In this document: one piece after another, positions 10,300-20,730 of the stretch
How positions within the stretch are numbered: position 1 is the first letter of the stretch
Layout of the letters: every line of letters begins with the position of its first letter
From: Chitinophaga sp. E66
Lineage (GTDB): Bacteria > Bacteroidota > Bacteroidia > Chitinophagales > Chitinophagaceae
NCBI GenBank assembly: GCA_019285755.1
Contig: CP079103.1
Location: 620,001 to 684,000 of the forward strand
Direction: 5' to 3'
DNA: 64,000 nt
Program-made: the position numbers and the translations under genes
Notes under the pieces: model-generated
Seen by the model: the letters and a program-made list of their open reading frames with translations, nothing else
Told to the model about the DNA's origin: nothing
Database searches by the model: none

Positions 10300-11976
10300 C
10301 TAGTAAAATGGGTTCTGGCTGATGTTCGGGTTCACGCGTCTTTCCACGGCGGGTATGGGCCAGAGGTATTGTTTCGTTTTATCGAACTTCCTTTCCACGA
10401 GCACTTTCACATCGCCGCCGAATCCGGAGTAGTCGGCCACGCCGTCGTTATCGAGCGGCGTAACGCCGGGGAAAGGCCATTTGGCGCGGTTCTGATTGGC
10501 AGGGTCGGGGAGCCCGATCACGGGGCGGACGAGCACCTTCTCGGCGATCCTCCAGCGGATGAGGTCCATATACCGGAGGCCTTTTACCAGCTCCACCCTT
10601 CTCTCGCGGCGCAAGATGCGCTTCAGTTGGGTCAGGTCGGTAGTGGTAACGGCGGGGTAGGAGGAGGTGGCGGTAACGGCCACTCCGTAAGCACGGGCGC
10701 GCACGCGGTTGAGGGCTTCCAGAACGGAGGCGTCGTTTTCTCCCAGTTCTATTTTGGCTTCCGCATAAGTTAATAACACTTCCGCAAAACGAATAATAAT
10801 GGCGTCGTTATCTTCCACCAGGCGATCCGCCCAGGTCTGATCGATGCCTTTCTTCCATAGGAACCCGGTGTAGCTCGCGAAGGGGCGAACGGCGCGGTTA
10901 TCGAAATTAGATACCATGCCGCCGGTTTTGTAATTGCGCGTAGTCAGGGAATCGGGATGGGGCTGATACGAATATCCCAGCCAGTTGGTCCCGAACTCCA
11001 CTACGGTCTTGGTGAGCCTGGGGTCGCGGTTACGGAAGGGATGGAGCGGATCGTACAACGGGGATTCATCGATGGGGAGGCCGTCGGTACATTCATATGC
11101 GTCCACGATGTCGCGTGTGGGCAGCCAGGCGCCGAAGCCGCCGGCATTCCGGGCGATGTAGTCCTGCACGAAAGCGGCGCCGTTGAAGACCTGGTTCTTT
11201 TCATCGCGGGGATGCTGAGGATGATCTCTTTGCTGGTTTCGCCGGCTTTGAGGAACAGCTGCGTATAATCGTTTTCCAATGTGTAGGTGCCCGTGGCTGC
11301 CAGTTGCATCACTTTCTCCGAGGCGGCCTTCGCTTCCGCCCATTTCCCCGCATACAAGGCGGTACGGGCTTTGATCGCCAGTGCCGCGCCTTTGGACAGG
11401 CGTTTCACTTCCCCTGCGCCGTAAGCAGCCGGCAGGTTGTCTGCCGCCCAATCCAGTTCCGTGAACACGAAGTCAAGTATAGTAGCCTGGCTGGTGCGCG
11501 TTACGCTGCCTGATTCTTCCAGTGCGATGGGCTTCGTGATAAAGGGCACATCCCCGAACCGCGCGATGAGACGGGCGTATTGCCAGGCGCGGATGGTCCG
11601 CATCTCCGCTTCCAGCCGCGTCATGATATTTGCAGGCGTAGTGGCGGCAGCGCGGTGCATGTTGGCCGGTAGGAATTGGCCCGGGCGATGGCTTTGTATG
11701 CGTTCAGCCAGTAAGTCTGTACGTCTGTGTTCTCCGCGTCCATCGTGCCGCCGATCACGGCATTGGTCAGCTGGGCGCGGTGCCAGTCGTTATCGGTATG
11801 CAGTTCATTGTCGTTCCCCCAGAACGGCAGGCGGTACAGATCGTTTACCGCGAGTTCCAGCTCGGTCTGGTTGGAATAAAATCCTCCGGTGGAAGGCTCC
11901 GAAGGCGGTGTGAGATCCAGTTTGGCGCAGGAAGCAAGCCCCGCGGCCAGGCATATGATGGAGATTGTCTTTTCAC
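10300..11976 (-). CDS. susD: SusD/RagB-family nutrient-binding lipoprotein (susD1)
   Basis: Surface glycan-binding partner of SusC1. A lipoprotein signal with lipobox LASC precedes AKLDLTPPSEPSTGGFY. Further pieces show the SusD landmarks RAWQYARLIARFGDVPF, IRFAEVLLTYAEAKIELGE, RVRARAYG, RRERRVELVKGLRYMDLIRW and the C-terminal YLWPIPAVERRVNPNISQNP. About three frame breaks (near 11675, 11230 and the start). The visible frame has no good ATG, but adding one A to the AAAA run at 11970-11973 creates GTG-AAA-AAG-ACA (MKKTISIICLAAGLASC) starting at 11976, 24 bases after the susC1 stop, which I take as the true start. Operon with susC1 upstream and the propeller-like protein downstream. Confidence 0.85.
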
Positions 11977-11999
11977 GTGAAATCGTTTTTCGGTTAGAC

Positions 12000-14900
12000 T
12001 TAGAATTTAACAACGGCGCCCGCCATGAAAGAAGACATGATGGGATAGCTGTAGCTGGCTACCTCGGGGTCGATGTATTTGGGCATTTTGCTGAACGACA
12101 ACACATCGTTGGCCGAAAGGTAGAAACGCACCGACTGCACGCCCAACGTTTTCAGCAACTGTTCGCGCAGCGTGTAACCCAGCGTAACGTTCTTCAACCT
12201 GAAATATGCGCCGCTCCTCAGCCAGTAATCCGACAGCGCATAGTTATTGGCATTGGATGTCCTGGACAACCTGGGATAGGTAGCCTGCAGGTTCTGTTCG
12301 GCCGTATTGTTTTTGCTCCAGAACTTACCGGCCATATCGGTGGACACGTTGCCGAAGGCTTCCGCAAATGGCTGCGCTACGTCCGCATTCAGCCGGCTCA
12401 GCTTCTTGCCCACACCCTGGAAGGTGAGGCCGAAATCGATACCCTCGTAATCTACCCGCACATTGCCGCCATAGAGGTAACGCGGCAAGGCGCCGCCCAG
12501 GAGTACTTTGTCATCCGGGGTGATCACGCCGTCTTTATTCATATCCACATACCGTACGTCGCCCGGTTTGGTATTGGCGCCCATCGCCGGGCCGGCGGCT
12601 ACCTCTTCCGCGGTCTGGAACAGTCCGTTGGATACATACCCGAACCACTCGTTGTATTCGCTGCCGTTGCGGATGATCTGGTCGCCCCGGAACTCGGTGC
12701 CTTTCAGATCGCCGATGCGGGAGCGGGCGTCGGAGAAGTTAGCGCCGATAGAATAGCGGACTTTCCCGATCTGATCGCGCCAGTTCATTTCCAGCTCCCA
12801 GCCTTTAACATGCAGGGTGCCGGCGTTCTGACTGGGCTTCTCGTAGCCGATATAGAGGGGGATGTCGAGCGGGAGGAGGATGTCGAAAGTAGATTTATTG
12901 AAATAACCTGCGGAAACGTTCAGCCGGCTGTCCAGGAAGGCGGCATCTATGCCGAAGTCCGTGGTGCGGGTAGTCTCCCAGGAAATATTCTCTACGGCAT
13001 ATACCTGTTGCCCGGCGCCGATCAGCGGCACTACGCTGCCGGCCTGGTAGAATAGGGCAGAGGTGAAGTCGAGGATCGCCTGGTAGGGATAGTTGCCGAT
13101 CCTTTCATTGCCCGCCTCTCCCCAGCTGCCGCGCAGCTTCAGGAAAGAAAGCCAGCTGGCGCCTTTCAGGAAAGACTCTTCAGAAACCGTCCACCCTGCA
13201 GACACGGAAGGGAACACCGCACCGCGGTAGGCTTTACCGAACCGGGAAGATTTATCGTAACGGAGGTTACCCTGCAGCAGGTACTTTCCTTTATAGGCAT
13301 ATTTCGCCCGCCCGAAGAAAGAGCGGAGGGCAGACTCGAGGCGGCCCCGCCATTGGTACGAAGCTCGATAGATCCCGCGTTCAGGTAGGGCAGCGTTGTC
13401 AGGGGAAGCCGCTTCTGCCGGCGCTGAGGGATTCTTCGTTGTAATAGTTCTCTTCATAGCCGCCCAGCAGATCCATATTATGCCCGCCGCGGAACTCGCG
13501 GTTGTAGTTGGCCAGTAACTGCCCGTTGATGGTAGTCATTTCATTCCGTGATTCACCAGGGTCGTGCGCGGCTGGTTCACTACGGTACTGGAACTGCCGT
13601 CCGGATTGGTGTATTTGATCTGGGTGGAGAAGTTCTTGAACTTGTCCATATCAAAGGTCGGCGCAACCTGTGCGGTGAGCGTCAACCCTTCCACTGGTTT
13701 AAAGTTGAATACCAACCTGCCGCCGATCTGGTTATAGAGGTTACGGTTAGAGCCGCCGGCACGAAGCTGTGCTATAGGGTTTCGGCCGTCCTTGAAATAG
13801 CGAAGCGGCCGTCATCGTAATAGTCGTCATAAATAGACGGCATGAGGCGGCTGTCGTACATAGGGTTGGCCGTTGGAATGTTTTCCCTGGTTCTTTTGTA
13901 GAAGATGTCCAGTCCGGCGGAGAGCTTCGGGCTGATCTGGAGGTCGTTATTGACCCGCAGGAGATAGCGCTCGAAGTTATAGCCGTCGTAGATCGCGCCG
14001 GCTTTCGTGTAGCCGAGGGAGGCTTTGGTCTTCAGTTTATCTGTCCCGGAAGTGAATACCACTTCATGGCGTTGGCGGGGAGCGCTGCGGTGGAGGAGCG
14101 TTTTCCGCCAGTCGGTAACGGGGAACTCGTCCGGGTTCACGCGGTTGCTGTCCAGATAAGTATCGATCAGCTGCTGGGGTACGCGCCGGATGCGGCGCCA
14201 TCGTTCATGGCCTGTTCGTTGAAGAGGCGCATATAATCCTGAGGGCCTACGTAATCCGGTAGAGCCGTCGGTTTCTGGACACCGTATTCGTAATTGTATT
14301 CCAGGCTGGGCTTGCCGGAGCTGGCGCGCTTGGTGGTGACGAGGATCACGCCCGCCGCGCCGCGGGAGCCATAGATGGCGGCTGAGGCGGCGTCTTTGAG
14401 AACGGTCAGGCTCTCTACATCGTTCGGGTTAACGTTGTCGATGCTCGAAACGGGCACGCCGTCTACCACCACGAGGGGGCCGTTGGTGCCGATGGTGGTG
14501 ATGCCCCGGATGAGGATGGAGGAACCTCCGCCCGGGGAGCCGCTGCTGCGCGTAACGGACACGCCGGCCACGGCGCCCTGCAACGCATCGGATACTTTCA
14601 GCGTTTGCCTTCCGCCCACATCTTTGGCGGAAATGGTAGATACGGCGCCGGTCAGGTCTTTCTTGCGCTGACGGCCATATCCCACCACCACGGTTTCATC
14701 CAGCTCGCGCGAATTAGCGCTGAGGGAAATTTCCAGCTGCTGGCCGGGACTAACGTCTAGGGTCTGGGACAAATAGTTGAGCATGGAAACGGCGATCTTT
14801 CCCGCTCCGGCTGGCAGCCGGAGGGTGAACTGGCCGTTGTTGCCGGTGGTGGTGCCCACGGGTGTGCCAGGTACGGTGACGGTGGCCCTGGCAATGGCGA

Positions 14901-15005
14901 TTTGTTGGCTGCGTCGGTCACCGTGCCCTTGACGGTGCGGTCCTGGCCGGCCAGGCGGACGGCAAACAGGCACATGACGCAAAGGAAGAGTAGTTGCTTT
15001 TTCAT
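12000..15005 (-). CDS. susC: SusC/RagA-family TonB-dependent receptor (susC1)
   Basis: Outer-membrane importer. Start MKKQLLFLCVMCLFAVRLAGQ is a signal peptide. A carboxypeptidase-D-like domain follows (VKGTVTDAANKSPLPG, TVPGTPVGTTTGNNGQFTL), then the TonB-box-like region DETVVVGYG, the plug (DALQGAVAGVSVTRSSG, ILIRGITTIG, DAASAAIYGSRGAAGVILV) and the beta-barrel ending MAGAVVKF. The total is about 1000 residues, typical for the family. About four frame breaks (near 14890, 14160, 13800 and 13470). A good promoter precedes it at 15074-15105. First gene of the susC1-susD1-propeller-MFS operon; the substrate may be shared with the GH43/GH78 pair on the other strand, which is not proven. Confidence 0.9.
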
Positions 15006-15073
15006 AATCCTGGAATCAGTTGATTTTGGTGAAATCCGCTTATGGCGGACAGACGTTGTGGAAGCGATGAAAA

Positions 15074-15105
15074 CAAATGTAGCGGCCGGCGAACCCTGCA
15101 GCCAA
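15074..15105 (-). promoter_or_regulatory. Bacteroidota-type promoter for susC1
   Basis: On the minus strand TACATTTG (15081-15074) fits the -7 consensus TAnnTTTG, and TTG (15105-15103) lies 21 bases upstream as the -33 element. Transcription would begin near 15068, about 60 bases before the ATG. Confidence 0.6.
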
Positions 15106-15312
15106 GTTTCAGGCTGGTCAATCGTCTACCAAAACTTTGAACAGCCTAACATACTGATAGACATTCAATAATAAAACTGCGAAGTTGTAAAATGAACAAG
15201 CTTTTTGGCAGCAGGCAAGGTAATTATTACATAATGACAAGCTCATCGGGTACTGTCACGGCATTACAATCGATTTAAGTTTGCGCAAACTTTCATTATT
15301 GGAAAAGTGAAT

Positions 15313-15320
15313 TATCTTTG
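15313..15320 (+). promoter_or_regulatory. Promoter -7 box for the membrane regulator-like gene
   Basis: TATCTTTG matches TAnnTTTG exactly; the -33 region (about 15291) is only CTTTC, so the match is partial. The box lies upstream of the ATG at 15387 and overlaps an upstream in-frame start at 15318, which argues for 15387 as the real start. The 15106-15312 stretch shows no other feature. Confidence 0.5.
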
Positions 15321-15386
15321 GCCGCAACGGGCGCCACGGCCCCTTCAACCATTAGTAATCAGCAAGCCTTTGCGGCGACCTCTGGG

Positions 15387-16705
15387 ATGGAACAACACGA
15401 AAACAAAGAATCCTTTTACCATTTAGACCTGGTCTGCCGGTATGTTGCCGGTAACTTCGGCAATCCGGAGATCGCGTCGTGGACGAATGGCGACTACCTC
15501 CGGTTGAGCAGTATTCTTAGCAGGCATACCGAAATACAGTTAAGCCCGAGCACGCTCAAGCGTATCTTCGGCAAGCTCAAAACGACGGAAAGGTATTATC
15601 CCCAGAAAGCAACCCGCGACGGACTGGCCCGGTACGCCGGCTTTACGGATTGGGACGTATTTGTGGAAAAGCACCCCGTCCGTCGAAATCCGGGGACGCG
15701 CCGGCGGCGGACGCTCCGCAGCCGCCGACCAAGCTGCCCCAGCCTAAAGCGCCCCGCCTCAGCTGGTGGCCTGCGCTTATCCTTATGGCCGGGGCCTGCG
15801 CGATCTTCGGATGGCAATGGTGGAGCAACTGGCGGCATCGCATCGATGTGCCGGAAGGGATTCAACTGGTTTGCAGTAACCCGATAGGAGGTAATCCACA
15901 CTCCGCCGTGTTCCGCGTACAGGTTACGAATGCATTTAAGGGCGATAGCAGCGGTTTCCTTATCCAGTTCGGCGACCGTCAACGCGATCAGCCTATTCTA
16001 CCGGGTACGGTATTGACACATTATTATGAAGTGCCCGGCAGGTATTACGCCGTGTTGCGCTATAAAGACCTGCCTGTAGATACCGTGGCCATTTATCTGA
16101 AAACGCAGGGGTGGACCGCCACCGCCTGGTCTTACCTCGATACCACGCGGGTGTACCCGCTGGAAGCGCCCGCTTTCGGGCCGACGGGCATGACGGCTCA
16201 TCCGCAGCAGCTCTTCCGGGCTGGGATCGATACGCTGCACACGTTCCTGGTGGATTACATCAACACACAGGAATACGATATTACCGGCGATGATTTCGAA
16301 TTGACATCCCGGCTAACCACTTCGCCACCCCGGCCGGGGATACGCTGTTCACAGGTGATCATCACATTGTATGGGGAAAAGTCGCGGCACGAAATGCTGC
16401 TGCTAAAGCCGGGCTGCGTATCCTGGGCGCACCTGATGTTCTCCGAAAAGCGGATCGACGGCAGGCGGGAGGATCTCAGCCCTGTAGGGACCGATCTCAC
16501 CTCCGGCGGCAAGGTTCACCTGGAAATCAAAGACAAACACGCTTATCTTCGGGTCAACGATCAACCGCTCTACGATATCGCCTATGAGCAGCCCATAGGG
16601 AAACTTTACGGCGTAAGGATCTCTTTCGCGGGTATAGGGTCCGTACAATATATCTCGCTACGCAAGCCGGACGGAAGCGTTGTGTTTGAAGACGGCGTTC
16701 AGTAA
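15387..16705 (+). CDS. Single-pass membrane protein with possible helix-turn-helix N-terminus and PKD-like exterior
   Basis: One break near 15672 (CCCC run) joins two frames; 1319 + 1 bases gives 439 aa. Residues 1-95 are soluble and helical, with LSSILSRHTEIQLSPSTLKR and KATRDGLARYAGFTDWDVFV, a segment that looks like a DNA-binding or adaptor helical domain. A Pro/Ala-rich linker follows, then one membrane span (WWPALILMAGACAIFGWQWW). The outside part has a PKD-like strand pattern (FLIQFGDRQRDQP, THYYEVPGRYYAVLRYKD) and a C-terminal beta-sandwich (HLEIKDKHAYLRVNDQPLYD). It is divergent from susC1. A one-component membrane sensor is possible; no family assignment is certain. Confidence 0.6.
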
Positions 16706-16716
16706 TTCATTTCAAT

Positions 16717-17533
16717 TTACTCATGACCACCCCGCATTTCCAACAGGCGGGTAAATATTTCCTTAGCTACAGGACCGGGCTTTCCGTCTCCTACCGGCCG
16801 GCCATCGATCTTTAATACCGGCGTAACGATTTTAGTAGTACTGGTGATGAATGCTTCGCGGGCAGTGGCGAGCGCAGAGAGCGGCAGCTGGGTTTCTTTG
16901 GGCTGAAGGCCGCTCATGGCGAGTATCTTCTTCCGCGTTACGCCTTTGAGGATACGATCCGCGGGCGTGATGAGCGCGCCGTTTTCAGTAACGGCCCAGA
17001 AGTTGGCGCGGGGCACTCGCGGACGGAGCCGTTCTGGTGATACAGCACATCGTCTGCCTGGTGCTCGCGGATAAAAGGTTGCAGGTAGATCGCCTGCAGG
17101 TAATCGATGGTCTTGACTTCGGGCAGCTGGCGCTGATAGTCGTGCGATACCAGCTGGATGCCTTTGTCGAAACTGGCGGGATCGTAGTGATAGGGCGCCA
17201 GCGTGATAAGGAGATTGGGAGAGGCAGGCGTGTAACCATTCTCTGAATAGCCCCTGTCAGCGTGATGCGCACACCGGCATGGGGAGTCCCGTTTATTTCA
17301 ATCAGTTCTTTTAATAAGCGCTTCAGCCGCTCACGGTCTACTTCCGGCGTAAGCCGCATGACAGATGCGGAATGATAAAACCGGTCCAGGTGATCTTCGA
17401 GGAAGACGGGCTGGCCGGCCCTTGCGCGGAAGTAGTCGAAAATGCCGTATCCGCGTTGGATAGACAGGTCGGAGATGAGGACTTTGGCTTCGCTTTCCGG
17501 AACAATGGCGCCGTTGATGATGGCATGGCTCAT
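16717..17533 (-). CDS. Class IV (branched-chain/D-amino-acid type) aminotransferase
   Basis: PLP-dependent fold-type IV transaminase. N-terminal MSHAIINGAIVPESEAKVLI and RGYGIFDYFRARAGQPVFLE, then EDHLDRFYHSA. After a break near 17230 comes SHDYQRQLPEVKTIDYLQAI, in which the Lys of EVKT is the expected PLP Schiff-base residue. Another break near 17010 leads to RANFWAVTENGALITPA, GVTRKKILAM and REAFITSTTKIVTPV. Two breaks restored gives 272 aa, normal for the family. Its ATG (17533-17531) overlaps the peptidase stop in an ATGA, so translation is coupled. The amino acid substrate cannot be read from sequence; D-amino acid or branched-chain transamination are both possible. Confidence 0.85.
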
Positions 17534-18666
17534 GGCTGCAGACGGTTATATTTTTGGAGAATGGGTAAAACCTGTTGTAAAGGTAAGGCTTCCACGGCAT
17601 TGCCGTTCCGCCCTTTCGAGCCTTCGGCCATAAGCAGGGAATTGATGATCGCTTCCTCCGTTGCCTCGATGGCTGCCATGAACAGCGGAGACATGCCGTC
17701 GTTCTGCAGCAGCGTTACGGTCTGGGTGGCGGAACTGCCGCTGTGTGGGATGCGAAGGCCTTCGGCGGTGGAGAAAGCAATAACATAATCACCGCTCCCA
17801 TTGGACGCGATGCCGCCGGCCTTTCCCAGTCCCAGCATAGCCCTCGCGGCCAGGCGCATGAGGTTGCGGTGATCGATAGGGGCGTCTGTGGCCACAACGA
17901 TCATGCAGGAGCCGTCTACGTTATTTAACAAATGATTGCTGAAGTCGAACTTACCCAGTTCCTTGCCAACGGGTGCACCGTCTATCGCGAGCACCCCGCC
18001 GAAGTTGGTCTGCACGATCACGCCCACCGTGTATCCGCCCAGGCTGGCGGGGAGTTTCCGTGAAGCGGTGCCGATGCCGCCTTTGAACCCGAAGCAAACC
18101 GTGCCCGTTCCCGCGCCTATGTTCCCTTCCGCCACTTTCCCGGAAGAAGCATTGCGGACGGCGGCGCTAACGTCCGCCGGAGTGACATGCCTGCCGCGGA
18201 TGTCGTTGAGGTAGCCGTCGTTCGTTTCCCCGACAAGGGCGTTCACCGATCTCACATTTTCATTTCCTTTTTCCGCCAGCGTCAGATCTACCAGGGCTTG
18301 CATCGCCACGGGCACGCTGAGCGTATTGGTAAGTACGATGGGTGTTTCAAGATTACCCAACTCATTGACCTGCGTGCTGCCTGCCAGTTTCCCGAATCCG
18401 TTGCCTACGAATACTGCGGCGGGTACTTTCTGCTGGAAAACGCTCCCTTCCGCCGGAATGATGGCAGTGACGCCCGTGCGGATGGAATCGCCTTTAACCA
18501 GCGTAGTATGGCCGACCTTCACGCCACGCACATCGGTAATGGCGTTGTTGGCGCCGGGTTGCATCACGCCGATGCGGATGCCGAGGTCACGCGCGCGCTT
18601 GCGCTCCTGGGCGCACAAAGCGGCGGGCAACAGAAAGAGGGTGAAGAGGAGGGGACGGTGGAACAT
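17530..18666 (-). CDS. P1/DmpA-family aminopeptidase, secreted
   Basis: Intact 378-residue N-terminal-nucleophile peptidase of the DmpA (S58) family, which removes N-terminal residues, including D-amino acids or beta-amino acids in some members. Start MFHRPLLFTLFLLPAALCAQ is a signal peptide, chosen over an upstream in-frame start. RARDLGIRIGVMQPGANNAI, DVRGVKVGHTTL, NIGAGTGTVCFGFKGGIGTA and VDGSCMIVVATDAPID are family landmarks; the Ser of VDGS is the expected autocleavage site and nucleophile (Gly|Ser). It shares ATGA with the aminotransferase downstream, suggesting peptide or cyclic-peptide catabolism in sequence. Confidence 0.88.
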   Translation of the reverse strand: MFHRPLLFTLFLLPAALCAQERKRARDLGIRIGVMQPGANNAITDVRGVKVGHTTLVKGDSIRTGVTAIIPAEGSVFQQKVPAAVFVGNGFGKLAGSTQVNELGNLETPIVLTNTLSVPVAMQALVDLTLAEKGNENVRSVNALVGETNDGYLNDIRGRHVTPADVSAAVRNASSGKVAEGNIGAGTGTVCFGFKGGIGTASRKLPASLGGYTVGVIVQTNFGGVLAIDGAPVGKELGKFDFSNHLLNNVDGSCMIVVATDAPIDHRNLMRLAARAMLGLGKAGGIASNGSGDYVIAFSTAEGLRIPHSGSSATQTVTLLQNDGMSPLFMAAIEATEEAIINSLLMAEGSKGRNGNAVEALPLQQVLPILQKYNRLQP

Positions 18667-18719
18667 ATTACAATGATAAACATTTTTTCTGCTGCCCGAA
18701 AGGGCCTGCAGGTAAACGG

Positions 18720-18743
18720 CAGCGCCCCGGTATCGGGGCGCTG
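18720..18743. terminator. GC-rich hairpin between GH20 gene and peptidase
   Basis: CAGCGCCCCG (18720-18729) pairs perfectly with CGGGGCGCTG (18734-18743) around GTAT. It lies 27 bases after the GH20 stop on the minus strand. No T run follows, so it may act as a terminator or an mRNA-stabilising end. Confidence 0.5.
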
Positions 18744-18769
18744 ATGATAACGTATGTGCAAAAGGAGCT

Positions 18770-20727
18770 TTAATCCCTGCAGGGTACAAAAGTGAACATC
18801 CATTTGACCGGATTCTGCCAGTCGCGGCCTTTGAACGTGGCTACGGGGGCTTTGATCTCCACTATGTTCCAGCCTTTTCTTAGCATTACTTTAGTCGGCG
18901 GGCGGTATGCATATCCTTCATTGGAGTACGGTGTTTCCAGCGTAATGGTTTTACCGGCGCTTTCCCATGCGGGCGGCGGGATGAGGGCGCCATTAACCCG
19001 GATGTTGCTGCCGCGGTTGTCCCAGGCGCCGGCAATGGGCGGCAGGGAGGCGTGGGAACGGGAGAAATCGTGGAACCCGATCCAGCAATCGGCCTCGCCG
19101 TCTGTATCGCTCCATATGCGGGTAGTAGCATACCAGGTGGTGTTCTCCGCAGGTGATGCCAATAGTCCCTGCGGCATAGGCGCCCACCAGTGCCGCAGGA
19201 TGATGGTGGCGCCGGTGGCGGTCATAGAAGGACGGGCGCCGGCGGTATCGAATTCCTGTGCCGTGTTGCCGTTGTTAGGGAAAGGGCCGTACAGCTGCCA
19301 TTCCAGATCGCCCTGGGGAAGTAAGTAAACGGTAACTGCTGAAAATAACGCTTCTTGTGCTCGGTCAGGCGCTTCTCAAAAGCCGCGAATCCGGTTTTGA
19401 TTTCCGGGCTGATATGCACCAGTATGCCGGGAGAACCGCCTCCTTTCCAGGTGCGTTCCGCGAAGGTCAGCATGGCAGGGTAAGCCGGATTCATGATCAT
19501 AACGTCTTCCTCGCGGGCCACATTGCGGTCGTGCCAGAGGCAAAGCGTGGCGCCCAGTGCGGAGGCACTGCCGGTATCGGTATTGCAGAGCTGGCGCTGA
19601 TAGATACTGATGACGCTTTCGAAAGGGTCCATGTGATTGATGTAGAGCTGGCGCGAGTCGATGTAACGGAGCGAATCCTTTCCTTCTTCGATCTTCCCTT
19701 CCGACCACAACTGGCGGATGACGCTTTCCGGGAAATTGCCCCGGGCATCCAGCCTATCACGGTTGTCCCGAGACTTTCCGCCAGCCGGGTCATCTCCGGC
19801 AGGAAGTTTTTATTAGTGATCTTTACCTCATCCGCCCCAATATGCAGGTAAGGCAGCTTGTAGGTTGCGCAAAAATCACGAATAATGTGCCGCACGATAG
19901 CCGAACCGGAATCGCTCTGCATATCAACGCCCATGGCCCTGCGAAACGCCGCGCTATGGCCGGGCATGTCGATTTCCGGAACCAGTTCGATATGGCGTTC
20001 GTGGCAATAGGCGATCAGTTCTTTAAGGTCGTTTTCGGTATAGAACTTCCCTTTCTGCCGGGTCATATTATCCGCTGCCGTGAGTTGCGGGTAACGGTCG
20101 AAGTAGAGCCTCCAGGCCACATCCTCTGTAAAGTGAAAGTGGAAGATATTCAGCTTGTACCGGCTCATGACGTCGATCTGCTGCTTGAGAAGATCCATAG
20201 GCTGATAATTCCGGCCAACGTCCACCATATAGGCACGCCAGGAAAAAGCGGGCCAGTCGCGGATAGCCGCTCCTGAACTTCGTGATCGAAAGTCAGTTGC
20301 TGCAGGGTTTGCAGGGCATTGAACATACCATGATCCGTGTTGGCGGAAAGCGTGATCTGCCGCTTGCCTATATCCAGCGAATATGCTTCGTTAGCATGTA
20401 CTGGCGCTTTTACCTGCGTTTTCAACATCAGGATATTTCCTTGCGATCGCGGAATGTAATTAATGATCGGAATGGTGCGCGATCCTGCATGAGTAAGGCT
20501 CTTTTGAAGCCGCAGCGCTTCCTTCCGGAATGATGAGTCCGGACATACGATGAAGCGGCATTTCCGGAGATCGAAAACTTCCTTTCGCCAGGTGGTCTCT
20601 ACCGGAGCCGGCAATAGTGCAGGCCTTGGTGGAACGGGTTTGTTGGCTTGTGCGGAATGAGCAGTTGCGCACGTCAAATGAAAATCAGCAGCCAGGCGGT
20701 CGCCAGCCGTGGGAAAAGGTGCTTCAT
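18770..20727 (-). CDS. Beta-N-acetylhexosaminidase, GH20
   Basis: Removes terminal GlcNAc or GalNAc. The first frame, MKHLFPRLATAWLLIFI, is a signal peptide starting at 20727; a break near 20675 leads on. The zincin-like N-domain covers EVFDLRKCRFIVCPDSSF to NTDHGMFNALQTLQQL. The TIM barrel begins MVDVGRNYQPMDLLKQQIDV and IFHFHFTEDVAWRLY, then ELVPEIDMPGHS, and HIGADEVKITNKNF carries the catalytic Asp-Glu pair (ADE). The C-terminus has a galactose-binding-like or beta-sandwich extension (ADCWIGFHDFSRSH, VMLRKGWNIVEIKAPV). About four breaks (near 20675, 20200, 19715 and 19225). Last gene of the sialoglycan operon; sialidase stops just 3 bases upstream. It would act after sialic acid removal. 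Confidence 0.87.
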
Positions 20728-20730
20728 ACA

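Noticed and set aside
11889..13055. 388-codon plus-strand frame across susC1/susD1
   Set aside because: The antisense strand encodes clear SusC and SusD signatures; this frame is a composition-driven shadow.
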